Shown here piece by piece: positions 30,701 to 39,200 of a stretch of 64,000 nt of DNA. Every line of letters begins with the position of its first letter. Position 1 is the first letter of the stretch. The notes beneath the pieces are model-generated. The model saw nothing but the letters and a program-made list of their open reading frames with translations, did not search any database and was not told the DNA's origin. Made by a program: the position numbers and the translations under genes. The DNA lies in NCBI RefSeq assembly GCF_001412655.1, contig NZ_CP012996.1:4154001-4218000 (forward strand). Direction: 5' to 3'. The stretch is from Pedobacter sp. PACM 27299. GTDB lineage: Bacteria; Bacteroidota; Bacteroidia; Sphingobacteriales; Sphingobacteriaceae.

Positions 30701-33700
30701 ATTGGTCGCTCCTGCTATTGCGATGCCATCTTTATACCACTGGTTGCCAGTAGAGGACGAAGAGGTCAATATCGTATGACTGCCCTCACAGAATTCGCGC
30801 TCTGCAATAGTTACATCTGGCTTAACAGGAACCGGGTGAACAGTAATCACCGCATCAGCTGAGGCTTCGCTGGTACAGCCGTTAGCACTTACTTTTAGGG
30901 TATAGGTGCCACTTTCCGAGACTTCTAAAGTTGAATTGGTCGCTCCTGCTATTGCGATGCCATCTTTATACCACTGGTTGCCAGTAGAGGACGAAGAGGT
31001 CAATATCGTATGACTGCCCTCACAGAATTCGCGCGCTGCAATGGTCACATCTGGCTTCACAGGAATTGGGTGAACCGTGATCACCACATCTGCTGAGGCT
31101 TCGCTGGTGCAACCATTCGAGGTTACTTTTACCGTATAGGTGCCACTTTCTGAAACTTCTAAAGTTGGATTGGTCGCTCCTGCTATTGCGATGCCATCAT
31201 TATACCACTGGTTGCCAGTTGAGGACGAAGAGGTCAATATCGTATGACTACCTTCGCAGAATTCGCGCTCTGCAATAGTTACATCTGGCTTAACAGGAAC
31301 TGGGTGAACCCTGATCACCGCATCTGCTGAGGCTTCGCTGGTACAGCCGTTTGCACTTACTTTTAACGTATAATTACCACTTGCCGTTACCGTTAATTCG
31401 GGGTTAATTTCACCCACTAGCAACACCCCATCTTTATACCACTGGTTGCCAGTTGAGGACGAAGAGGTCAATATCGTATGACTACCTTCGCAGAATTCAC
31501 GCTCTCCAATGGTCACGTCGGGCTTAACAGGAACCGGGTGAACCCTGATCACCGCATCTGCTGAGGCTTCGCTGGTACAGCCGTTTGCACTTACTTTTAG
31601 GGTATAGGTGCCACTTTCCGAAACTTCTAAAGTTGGATTGGTCGCTCCTGCTATTGCGATGCCATCATTATACCACTGGTTGCCAGTTGAGGACGAAGAG
31701 GTCAATATCGTATGACTACCTTCGCAGAATTCGCGCGCTCCAATGGTCACATCTGGTTTAACAGGAACCGGGTGAACCGTGATCACCGCATCTGCCGAGG
31801 CTTCGCTGGTACAACCGTTAGCACTTATTTTTACCGTATAGGTGCCACTTTCCGAGACTTCTAAAGTTGGGTTGGTAGCGCCTGCTATTGCAGTGCCATC
31901 TTTATACCACTGGTTGCCAGTTGAGGACGAAGAAGTCAATACCGTATGACTACCCTCGCAGAATTCGCGCTCTGCAATGGTCACTTCCGGTTTAAGAATT
32001 GTATTTACAAAAACTGTTACTTTTTTAGCTTCAGCAGCAGAATTATCGCAAAGGTCTGAACTTCTCACTGTGACAAAGTAATCAGTGGTAACTGAAGGAT
32101 TCACTGTTAAATCGGTAAGCACATGTTGCAAAAGCGCATCAGTGTACCAAGTAAAGATTGGTTCATCTAGCGTGCTTTCTGCACTCAACACCACAGTCCC
32201 CCCCGCACAAATTGTTTGGTCTGCTGCTGTAATATCCGCTGCAACAGCTCGTTCTCGTACTATAACCTGAGCAACATCTGAAACATTATTACATCCAGAT
32301 GCATTCTTTACTGTAACCGAATAATAACCAGCAGCTGTCGCATAATAAAAACTACTAGTTGCTCCAGGAATACTGGCACCATAGTTTTTCCACTGATAGG
32401 TAACATTTGGAACATTGGTTACTAATAATTTCACCTGATCGCCACTGCAAATGACTGGATCACCATCGATAGTAATGGCTGAGACTGTTGGTACCGGATT
32501 GAAAGTAAGGGGAACCTTGTTAACACCTGGTTCCGAACAACCAAATTCGTTGGTTAACAGGATTGAATATAATCCAGATGAAGAGGCCATATAAAAATCA
32601 CCCCCATCCTGCACAAGAATCCCATCTTTAAACCATTGTTTTTGATGAGGCGTATTCACGGAAAGCTTTACTGCGGTTCCCTCGCAAAATAAACCCTCAT
32701 CGTTGTAATTGATCAAAACACCCAATGGCAAGTCAGAAACCTTCAACACACTAACCGCTTCCGATTTGCAGCCTAAAGGAGAAGTCACAATCACCTTAAT
32801 ATTTCGATTATTGAAGCTTAATGGTACATTTTTAAGCGTTAATGCTGCTGTTTTTGGTCCTACAACTGTAGACGATGCTACGAAGTCCTGCCATGCATTT
32901 GACCCATCTTTATACTGCCATTGATAGGTATTACCGACTCCTGTTGCTGTCGATTCAATGACGATATTTTTTGTCTTACAGGCTACCAAATCTTGGGGAA
33001 TCGTCACCACAGGAACTGCAGCTACATGGATTAAATAAGTCGTTTTCTTCCTGTCATTATTAACGGTTCCTAATGTGAAAGTTCCATCTGCAGTCGGCAT
33101 ACCAGTAACCAGCATCGATTTACCGGCCGTATTGGGTGTAAATGTCAAACCCGGAATCACAACAGGCATCAGCACCGATACTTGATCAGCAGCCCCCGCA
33201 TAAGAAATATTAGTAATCGCGGAGCCGGCACAAATATCAACCAGGTTAACATCATGATACTTTATATTGTTACAACCCTCTACTGCAGTTCCATTTAAAC
33301 ATTCTAAATGAGGATCTGTGGGTGGCCCAACAGCATCAGGATTTGGATTTGTTGCATCTGGATCGGTCACATCCGCAGGGCGAAGCATACTAGCCTCTGC
33401 AGAAATCGGATAAACAATAGCGGTCGCAGTCATCTTCCCAGTGATGGTAAACGTTAACTCAGCCTGATTATTAAGATCTACTGTTGCGGTAAATTTCGCT
33501 GGAATTGTGGAGGCATTCCTAACCAATCCAGGTTTATCAAAACCAACTGGAACAGCAGGATCAATCTCGAATCCAGTGGGACTTTTAAAAGCAAAAGTGG
33601 CTCCTGTTACATCGCTTGGGCCATCATTTTTTACCTTAACTGTATAAGTAATCTGTTTATTCAACAGGAATGAACTGAGATCAGGCGTAATGCTTAGAAC

Positions 33701-35404
33701 TTTCAGATCGGCCACCTTTACCGTCAGATTGATAGGATTATCTACTTCAGATCCCTGAATGTAAGCCCAGGTATCCATGGACCTTGTATTTCCAAAACTG
33801 GTGAGTCCGGAGCCAGAATTTTTAGTACCATTTGCTCCAGCGGATCCGGTATAAATTCCCCATTTATGCATTCCGTCAACCTCATCCTTAGTACTTCCAG
33901 TCACATTATTAATGTGAGGCTTAGAAGATTCCAGAAAAGTCCCTGCACCAGTAATATCAGAATCATCCCAATAAGTTCGGCTGCTATAGATAGATTCATC
34001 CGTAGAAGTATCCTCGATAAGGTATTCAGTCGTATTATTCGTCAGTTCAATAATTAATCCATTAGGATTAATTTCCATATCAATATAAGGAAAGTGTACT
34101 TCAGCAGATTGCAGTTTGGTTTTTAGGGTACTCACAATAGCGGCTGGCAAAAGATAATTTCCATTGCCATCTTTCCCATCCCAATAAACAGAGTTAAAAC
34201 CAGTATTAGCGACCCCAATAATCACTCGATTAACGATGGGGCCATTCCCTATTTTAACCGGGATAGTGATCCTGTAAGTGCCAACTGTACTAGATTCAAA
34301 TTGGATTCTAGCCCCATTCTTACCGGCTAAACCAGGGCTACCTTCTGCACCAATAATCTTAAGGTTGGTAATCTCAGGGCGAACCGCTGTATTCTTTAGC
34401 CAGGTTTCCGGCTCTGGGAAACCTCCTATTTTAGCCTTAGCAGGCAAATCTGGATTTGGCTTATTGTAAAATATTTTATGGGTCGTATTCGTTCCAACAT
34501 CAGCAAGGGTTGGATTGTGAGTCACCTCCAGAATGTCATTAAGGTTTGACTTATCAAAACTTTTATAAGTAGGAACAGAATTACGTGCAAAACCATTGCT
34601 GTTAGAGAAAAAGGTAAAAGCTACGCCATTACTGCCATTGGTATTTACACGATAAGCACGTCCATCCTTGGTAAGTACATAATGGCTAACATAATAAGCA
34701 CTTCCCTCAGTAAAATCCTGATAGAGATGAAGGTTCAATACATTAGCATATACTCTTCCTTTTAGCCATTCGCTCCCACCTTTTTTCATTACGGAAACAT
34801 CCCAAGCCGCAATCTCATCAATATTGTCGTCACTGCGAATGGGATCTACGCTTGATTGTTTCCATGAAGCATTAGCTGAAATTTTTGGAACAAGTGGCTT
34901 ACCTTCCCCATTAAGTCCTGATGGAGGCAGGAATTCAATTTTCCATATTCCTTCTGTCGATTCATCAACTTCTACGGTATAGGGCTTGTAACAGTTTACA
35001 TTGTCAGTCGATCTTCCCGTTGCAGGCCCTGCAAGTTCAGCAAGCCGGTTAGGAATTCTTCCAATGGAGGAGTTCGCCGCTGTAGATTTAGCAACACCAA
35101 CTGGTGGAGTGAGGGTGATAATGCCTTTCTTGTACCCTTGTGCACTTGAGGCCACTGCAATGATCTCTCCGGCTTTCGCGTAAACATAATGGGTACCCTT
35201 AGTTTTAAAAGGCCAGGACTCATTTGGTTCAGGAGTAGAATTACAATTCAAAAATGCCCGGTTGCCCTTTGCGTTTGCTGGATACAAATCCTTACTTCCC
35301 TCCCCATAAACAGCCGAAAAATTGAATAACAAGCAAACTATAAACAGACAGCATAGTTTGTTTGTCAGCAAATTAAACAGATGTCGGAGCGTTTTTAGCA
35401 TCAT
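21797..35404 (-). CDS. Giant T9SS adhesin (4535 residues) with 34 identical-length Ig-like repeats
   Basis: A SprB-like surface protein. N-terminal signal peptide (hydrophobic 17-33, cut near VYG); a unique region to about 560; a DUF11-like module about 568-690; several divergent Ig-like modules to 1140; then residues 1141-3792 are 34 tandem modules of exactly 78 residues. Each module has the frame VTIAEREFCEG ... GNQWYKDG ... GTYTVKVSANGCTSEASAD, with two cysteines placed as an Ig disulfide pair. Three diverged copies follow (with FCEGGNVVLTSS and GNQWYKNGILIPGATGK). The C-terminal part has a PKD/Ig-like segment, two DUF11/DUF7507-like modules (GLSITKTADK..., NISLVKTGR...), a cadherin-like Big_9 module (AVDDFANTKTDQEV) and from about 4450 the type B sorting domain IPNTFTPNGDGKNDTF. 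It would be carried by T9SS and help attachment or gliding. The open frame is intact over 13.6 kb. Confidence 0.9.
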   Translation of the reverse strand: MMLKTLRHLFNLLTNKLCCLFIVCLLFNFSAVYGEGSKDLYPANAKGNRAFLNCNSTPEPNESWPFKTKGTHYVYAKAGEIIAVASSAQGYKKGIITLTPPVGVAKSTAANSSIGRIPNRLAELAGPATGRSTDNVNCYKPYTVEVDESTEGIWKIEFLPPSGLNGEGKPLVPKISANASWKQSSVDPIRSDDNIDEIAAWDVSVMKKGGSEWLKGRVYANVLNLHLYQDFTEGSAYYVSHYVLTKDGRAYRVNTNGSNGVAFTFFSNSNGFARNSVPTYKSFDKSNLNDILEVTHNPTLADVGTNTTHKIFYNKPNPDLPAKAKIGGFPEPETWLKNTAVRPEITNLKIIGAEGSPGLAGKNGARIQFESSTVGTYRITIPVKIGNGPIVNRVIIGVANTGFNSVYWDGKDGNGNYLLPAAIVSTLKTKLQSAEVHFPYIDMEINPNGLIIELTNNTTEYLIEDTSTDESIYSSRTYWDDSDITGAGTFLESSKPHINNVTGSTKDEVDGMHKWGIYTGSAGANGTKNSGSGLTSFGNTRSMDTWAYIQGSEVDNPINLTVKVADLKVLSITPDLSSFLLNKQITYTVKVKNDGPSDVTGATFAFKSPTGFEIDPAVPVGFDKPGLVRNASTIPAKFTATVDLNNQAELTFTITGKMTATAIVYPISAEASMLRPADVTDPDATNPNPDAVGPPTDPHLECLNGTAVEGCNNIKYHDVNLVDICAGSAITNISYAGAADQVSVLMPVVIPGLTFTPNTAGKSMLVTGMPTADGTFTLGTVNNDRKKTTYLIHVAAVPVVTIPQDLVACKTKNIVIESTATGVGNTYQWQYKDGSNAWQDFVASSTVVGPKTAALTLKNVPLSFNNRNIKVIVTSPLGCKSEAVSVLKVSDLPLGVLINYNDEGLFCEGTAVKLSVNTPHQKQWFKDGILVQDGGDFYMASSSGLYSILLTNEFGCSEPGVNKVPLTFNPVPTVSAITIDGDPVICSGDQVKLLVTNVPNVTYQWKNYGASIPGATSSFYYATAAGYYSVTVKNASGCNNVSDVAQVIVRERAVAADITAADQTICAGGTVVLSAESTLDEPIFTWYTDALLQHVLTDLTVNPSVTTDYFVTVRSSDLCDNSAAEAKKVTVFVNTILKPEVTIAEREFCEGSHTVLTSSSSTGNQWYKDGTAIAGATNPTLEVSESGTYTVKISANGCTSEASADAVITVHPVPVKPDVTIGAREFCEGSHTILTSSSSTGNQWYNDGIAIAGATNPTLEVSESGTYTLKVSANGCTSEASADAVIRVHPVPVKPDVTIGEREFCEGSHTILTSSSSTGNQWYKDGVLLVGEINPELTVTASGNYTLKVSANGCTSEASADAVIRVHPVPVKPDVTIAEREFCEGSHTILTSSSSTGNQWYNDGIAIAGATNPTLEVSESGTYTVKVTSNGCTSEASADVVITVHPIPVKPDVTIAAREFCEGSHTILTSSSSTGNQWYKDGIAIAGATNSTLEVSESGTYTLKVSANGCTSEASADAVITVHPVPVKPDVTIAEREFCEGSHTILTSSSSTGNQWYKDGIAIAGATNPTLGVSESGTYTVKVSANGCTSEASADAVITVHPIPAKPDVTIAEREFCEGGRTILTSSSATGNQWYKDGVLLVGEINPELTVTAGGTYTVKVSANGCTSEASADAVITVHPIPAKPEMTIAEHEFCEGSHTILTSSSSTGNQWYKDGIAIAGATNPTLEVSESGTYTVKVTSNGCTSEASADAVIRVHPVPVKPDVTIAEREFCEGSHTILSSSSATGNQWYKDGTAIAGATNPTLEVSESGTYTVKVSANGCTSEASADAVITVHPIPVKPEVTIAEREFCEGSHTLLTSSASLGNQWYKNGTAIAGATNPTLEVSESGTYTLKVSANGCISEASADAVITVHPVPVKPEVTIAEREFCEGSHTILTSSSATGNQWYKDGTAIVGATNPTLEVSESGTYTVKVSANGCTSEASADAVITVHPVPVKPDVTIAEREFCEGSHTILSSSSATGNQWYKDGTAIAGATNPTLEVSESGIYTVKVSANGCTSEASADAVITVHPVPVKPDVTIAEREFCEGSHTILSSSSATGNQWYKDGSPISGATNPTLEVSESGIYTVKVSVNGCTSEASADAVITVHPIPVKPEVTIAEREFCEGSHTILSSSSATGNQWYKDGTAIAGATNPTLEVSESGTYTVKVSANGCTSEASADAVITVHPVPVKPDVTIAEREFCEGSHTILSSSSATGNQWYKDGTAIAGATNPTLEVSESGTYMVKVSANGCTSEASVDAVITVHPIPAKPDVTIAEREFCEGSHTILSSSSATGNQWYKDGTAIAGAINPTLEVSESGTYTVKVSVNGCTSEASADAVITVHPVPVKPEVTIAEREFCEGGRTILTSSSATGNKWYKNGTAIAGATNPTLEVSESGTYTVKVSANGCTSEASADAVITVHPVPVKPEVTIAEREFCEGGRTILTSSSSTGNQWYKNGIAIAGATNPTLEVSESGTYMVKVSVNGCTSEASADAVITVHPVPVKPEVTIAEREFCEGGRTILTSSSATGNQWYKNGTAIAGATNPTLEVSESGTYTVKVSANGCTGEASADAVITVHPIPAKPDVTIAEREFCEGGRTILTSSSSTGNQWYKNGIVIAGATNPTLEVSESGTYTVKVSANGCTSEVSADAVITVHPIPAKPDVTIAEREFCEGSHTILSSSSATGNQWYKDGTAIAGATNPTLEVSESGTYTVKVSANGCTSETSADAVITVHPVPVKSDVTIAEREFCEGSHTILGSSSATGNQWYKDGTAIAGATNPTLEVSESGTYTVKVSANGCTSEASADAVITVHPVPVKPDVTIAEREFCEGNHTLLTSSASLGNQWYKDGTAISGATNPTLEVSESGTYTVKISANGCTSEASADAVITVHPVPVKPDVTIAEREFCEGSHTILTSSASLGNQWYKDGTAISGATNPTLEVSESGTYTVKVSANGCTSEASVDAVITVHPVPVKPDVTIAEREFCEGSHTILTSSSSTGNQWYKDGTAIAGAINPTLEVSESGTYTVKVTSNGCTSEASADAVITVHPVPVKPDVTMAEREFCEGNHTILTSSSSTGNQWYKDGTAIAGATNPTLEVSESGAYTVKVTSNGCTSEASADAVITVHPVPVKPDVTIAEREFCEGSHTILTSSSSTGNQWYKDGIAIAGATNPTLEVSESGTYTLKVSANGCTSEASADAVITVHPVPVKPEVTIAEREFCEGSHTILTSSSSTGNQWYKDGTAIAGATNPTLEVSESGTYTVKVSTNGCTSEASADAVITVHPVPVKPEVTIAEREFCEGSHTILSSSFSTGNQWYKDGIAIAGATNPTLEVSESGTYTVKVSANGCTSEASADAVITVHPVPVKPDVTIAEREFCEGSHTILTSSSSTGNQWYKDGTAIAGATNPTLEVSESGTYTVKVSANGCTSEASADAVIRVHPVPVKPDVTIAEREFCEGSHTILTSSSSTGNQWYKDGIAIAGATNPTLEVSESGTYTVKVSANGCTSEASADAVIRVHPVPVKPDVTIAEREFCEGSHTILTSSSSTGNQWYKDGIAIAGATNPTLEVSESGTYTLKVSANGCTSEASADAVITVHPVPVKPDVTIAEREFCEGGHTLLTSSSSTGNQWYKDGIAIAGATNPTLEVSESGTYTVKVTSNGCTSEASADAVIRVHPVPVKPDVTIAEREFCEGSHTILTSSSSTGNQWYKDGIAVAGATNPTLEVSESGTYTLKVSANGCTSDASADAVITVHSIPNTPTISATEREFCEGGHTLLTSSTTQGNQWYKDGIAIAGATNPTLEVSQSGIYTVKVTLNTCSSQASIAIKITVNPIPAAPTITATNHAVFCEGGNVVLTSSENNGNQWYKNGILIPGATGKNYTATTPGDYSLNFTNSNGCASPISLATPVTEVQYPEQPQISPSNETTFCEGRVVILSSSENIGNQWYKNGILIPGATGKTYSVSEIGIYTVTVTNTEGCTSAVSATTTVTVSPVPKGFDDTVSPLSCGQSSFNYPLQANINNRAKGGNAIPSTFSWTVNSPVLGAVNGAGNTIITDLYNPTAIAQVVTYVVTPRGLAGGCDGTPFKITITVPACIGLSITKTADKHTVSAAGDQINYTITVRNTGSASHHNVNLSDPLIAGNLRLTGDNGNGVLEREESWIYTGTYTVTQSDLDRNGVPTANIGKIQNTATVQSTEHPLVVSATADVAIDQNPNISLVKTGRLNTDLKTITYTFVIKNIGNVTLHHLVLSDPKIPGVITLPGTTLAPNASITHQENYTITEDEKLNGNVRNTAQIDGLTEIGEQVSDLSGTNESNDIPTDIDVKRYPAAVDDFANTKTDQEVMVAVAKNDKPSLFPLDVSTIEVQMAPANGTLQMNKDGKIVYLPKKGYSGIEKFSYKIHDAVGISSNVAIVTINVVPPDLEIPNTFTPNGDGKNDTFQIVGRENYENIDLAVFNRWGDQVYKNNNYKDEWDGAGLNDGTYFYVLKLTKGGVVTSRKSWILIKR
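24029..31984 (-). repeat. 34 tandem 234-bp coding repeats without indels
   Basis: Measured between equivalent positions of the first module (valine codon at 31984-31982) and the first diverged module after the array (24028), the block is 7956 bp, exactly 34 x 234. Counting FCEG motifs in the translation also gives 34. Copies differ by scattered base changes and shared patches, not by length. Each unit encodes one 78-residue Ig-like module with two cysteines. Confidence 0.93.
27305..28240 (-). repeat. 468-bp higher-order (two-unit) repeat within the adhesin array
   Basis: Modules 17-20, counted from the N-terminus, share the FCEGGRTIL variant and alternate: 17 resembles 19 (GTAIAG with SSSATG) and 18 resembles 20 (GIAIAG/GIVIAG with SSSSTG). 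At base level, about 117 bp starting at 28203 are identical to those starting at 27735, exactly 468 bp away, while the intervening copy at 27969 differs at several sites. This points to duplication of a two-module block. Confidence 0.75.
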
Positions 35405-35724
35405 ACATTTGAAGTAGATGTATGGCCTTTTAGGAATTCTTGCAAAGCGAAATCAATTCTTTAATAAGTACGCTTTCTTACCAAATGATCGGCTAACAGC
35501 AAATTTTCTTAAAGGTTAACTCTATTTATCACTACCAAATTAAACAGAATTTCTATAATATTCCCATGCAGAATAAAAAAAAACAGGATTTTTAATAAAA
35601 ACCGAGCCAAATAAATACATAAATCATAAAACAATATTTAAGATCCAAAAAGGACAATATTTAAATAAAATAGATATAAAATGTGTAAAAAATTCCACAT
35701 TAACCGAGACAAAGAAGTAATCTT

Positions 35725-35741
35725 TTCCCCTAATTGGGGAA
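35725..35741. promoter_or_regulatory. TTCCCC-TAATT-GGGGAA dyad
   Basis: Perfect 6-bp arms (35725-35730 and 35736-35741) around TAATT in otherwise very AT-rich DNA, 321 bp upstream of the giant adhesin start. The GC-rich arms stand out from the background and look like a regulator site. No matching regulator is known to me. Confidence 0.4.
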
Positions 35742-36160
35742 TATACTACACAACAGTATAAATTAAAATGACGTGCCACTTAAATTAAAGCCTCTACTAA
35801 TAGCATAAAAACATTAAAAAAAATGTGATTTACCAAAATATTAGATCAACAATGAAAAAATACAGAAAACAAATAATCATTATTTGATAAATAACATACA
35901 TAAAAAACTAAAAAATAAACCAATAGTTTAAAACTGGAGAAAATAATGTTCCAATGCCAAACATAAATTAGTTGGCCAGCGGGGAGTTCCGCCATAGAAA
36001 TTGAAAACTACCACAGCACACAAAAACAGCAACACACTGAATACCAACAATAAACAGTAATATTTTACGTAAAAAAGCAAAATTGTGATAAAGATCATTT
36101 TTTTGCCTTGGGTAGATCTATATATTTGGACTATAATTTATTCTACTCGATGGATGTCGG

Positions 36161-36194
36161 TAAAAGGGGCCCGTTCCGGGAAGTTCGGCCCCTT
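36161..36194 (-). terminator. Terminator of the efflux operon
   Basis: AAGGGGCC (36164-36171) pairs with GGCCCCTT (36187-36194); in the leftward direction the stem is followed by TTTT. It lies 10 bp after the stop of the RND gene at 36204. Confidence 0.8.
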
Positions 36195-36203
36195 AAATTT
36201 ATC

Positions 36204-39200
36204 TCAATTCCGATAAAATCGACTAATCAGACTTGGCAGCACAATCAGCAATAAAGGCAATGCTACCAAAAAACCACCAATAATTGCAATAGCTAACGGC
36301 TGATGTAATTGCGCCCCAGCTCCTATACCTAGTGCCAGCGGACTTAAAGCAAGAATAGCTCCTAGAGCCGTCATCACCTTAGGCCTCAATCTAGTTGAAA
36401 TTGCATACACTATTGCCTCATTCCGCCCTTTGCTCTTCAACGAATCTTTAAACTGTAAAAAAGTAAATATGGCGTTCTCGGCGATAATCCCAACCACCAT
36501 AATCAATCCTGTATAACTGCCTACATTTAATGGTGTATGCGTTAAAAACAAGGCCAGGCAACTCCCAGAAACCCCGAGGACAGCAATTAATAGAATAAGA
36601 AAGGCGATTTTAAAGTCTTTAAAAACGAATAGAATGACACTAAAAACCAATAAACTGGAAAGCATCAGGATCATAAAAAGCTCTTTAAAAGACTGCCGCT
36701 GCTCCGCATAGGCACCTCCATATTCAATAAAATAACCATTTGGAAGCTGAATCTTAGCCCCAATCTGCTGTTGAATATCGGCCATTACGCTGCCCAGATC
36801 GCGTTGATCCAGACGTGCAGAAACCAAACCAATAGACTGTAGGTTTTCCCGTTCCAGCTCTGCCTCACCGCTTTTAGTCTGTACTTTGGCCAGCATTCTA
36901 ATGGGTAACACCTTTCCGTTAGCCAGAAATATATTCATTTGACTGATTTGCTCAACACCTGGATTCTTCCCATTAAAGGACACCATTCTTATCGGGTATA
37001 CTTGCTGCAATCCATACATACTGCCTACCACATTTCCTTCCAGGGCTGCCTGCACCTGCAGCTGAAATTCAGCAGGTGAAATCCCATATTGTGCCAGAGC
37101 AGCATAATCAGGACGTATATCGACAGAAGGTCCAGCAATAACGATCCCATCAAAAACATCAGCCGTCCCTTTTACATTTGACACTACATCCGCTACTTTT
37201 TTTGAAAGCTGCTGAAGAACTTTTTGATTTGTTCCAAATATTTTAAGTTCTACCGGCTGTGTTGCGCTCATCAGATCACCTAGCATATCACCAATAACCT
37301 GTCCGAAATCTACAGTCAAAGCCGGCTGGGACTGTTCAATTTTACGTCTGATTTCTTCGATAACTTCATCGGTACTCCTATTTCTATCTTTCTTTAACTG
37401 AATCAGGTAATCTCCGGTATTAGGCTCTGTAATAAAAAAGCCCATCTGCGTACCTGTCCGCCGGGAATAAGTAGCTACCTCCGGAATCTTGACAATCATC
37501 CGCTCCACTTCAGTCAGGATTCGATCCGTCGCTTCCAAAGAAGTACCTGGAGGTGTTTTATAATCCAGCACCACACTGCCTTCATCCATTTCCGGTAAGA
37601 ACCCCGTTTCTAAACGAGGAAACAGGAACAGCATCAGCAATAGGAGCAAGCCAATAAATCCATAACTCCAATAAGATCTTTGAATAAAATAGCTGATCCA
37701 GGCACTGTTCTTTGACTCCCTTACTGGAACAGCGGGATTTAAGGCTGACACCTGCAGCAATTCCGCCGCTGCATTTTCTGAAATCGGGATTTCTTTTTTA
37801 CTGAGTAATAGGTAAATCACTGGCAAACCAATCCAGGTTACAAAAAAAGAACACACCAGTGTGATGACCATGGTGTTGGTCATTACCTGAAAATAAGCGC
37901 CTGCAACACCTGTCATCAGTACAAAAGGAATAAAAATCACGATGGTGCTAATGGAGGAGCCCAGCATTGCCGGAAAGAGATAGGCGATTGCCTTTTTCAA
38001 CAGCACATCAGTTGGCGCTCCCGGATGCTCTTCATGTGTTCGGTGAATCTGCTCAACTACCACAATTGCATCATCGATAATCAATCCGATAGCCGCAGCA
38101 ATTGCACCTAGTGTCATGATATTGAAAGAGTAACCAATAGCGTACAAAGAGATGAGTGTTAAACCGAGGGTAACAGGAATGGTGAGCAAAATACTGAGAC
38201 TGGGTTTCAGGGAGCGTAGAAAAACGATGGCCACTACAATGGCCAATACCAAACCGATCCACAAACTGTCAGTCACACTTTTTACTGTAGTATTCACAAA
38301 ATCAGCCTGCAGATAATAAGGTTTTATTGTCACTCCCTGAGGTAAAATTTTTCTCAAATCAGCAACCTTCAGTTCCATTTGCGCGGAAAGATCCACCAGG
38401 TTCGCATTTGGCTGTTTGATGACTGCAATCAAAATTCCTGGCTTCCCATTGGCATTCACCCTGGTATATTCAATCGCTTCGGCTGCGCTAATTTCCGCAA
38501 GCTCTTTCAATCTAACTGCTCTATTGCCCTTTTTACTGACGATTACATTTTCAAGATCTGCCTTTGTCTTTAGCGTAGCATCTGTAACTGATAAATATAA
38601 ATAGTTAAAATCCACTACATAACCATTAGATTTCACAAAGTTGGTTTGCGTCATTGCATTGGCAATTTGATCGGGACTAATCGCCAGCGCTGTCATTTTT
38701 GAAGGTTCTAGCTTTACGCGGTATTCCTTAGTTTTCCCACCGATGACCCGGATTTCCGAAACCCCTTCCACCTGCAATAGAAATGGCTTAATGGTATAAT
38801 CTGCCAATTGTTTCAGTTCAATTGGGGATTTAATCCTGCTTTCCAATGTATAACCACTAACCGGAAGAATCGATGGATTCATCTTCTCTACTGTCAGGTT
38901 CAACTCTGGAGGAAGGCTGTTTTTAATTTTAGCAATCTGCGATTCAATTCTTTGCTGACTTAAATCGATGTCGGCATTCCAGTTCATGTAGGCTGATATT
39001 TCGCAGGTCCCCCTACTCGTTACACTTCTGATGAGCTTTAAATCCGGCACCTGTTTCACTACATTTTCCAAAGGCCGCGTCACTGTCAGCATCATCTGAT
39101 TGACTGGCTGCAACTGACCTTCTGCAATGATCTTGATCTTTGGAAAAGTAATTTCCGGAAATAAAGCCGTTTTGATCCTGGTATAGGAAAAAGCGCCCCC

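Larger units (their letters stand above)
35405..36203. other. 799-bp AT-rich region upstream of the giant adhesin gene
   Basis: No gene can be supported here. The adhesin promoter should lie in this region; no TAnnTTTG box was found close to its start. Seen are a TTCCCC/GGGGAA dyad at 35725-35741, a repeated ACAATATTTAA at 35631-35641 and 35654-35664, a possible TATGTTTG box on the leftward strand near 35957, and the efflux operon terminator at 36164-36194. A long leader is possible. Confidence 0.6.

Noticed and set aside
24029..31984. Possible CRISPR array or non-coding satellite
   Set aside because: The 234-bp units are too long, have no spacers and keep one open frame throughout with conserved cysteines; they are coding modules.
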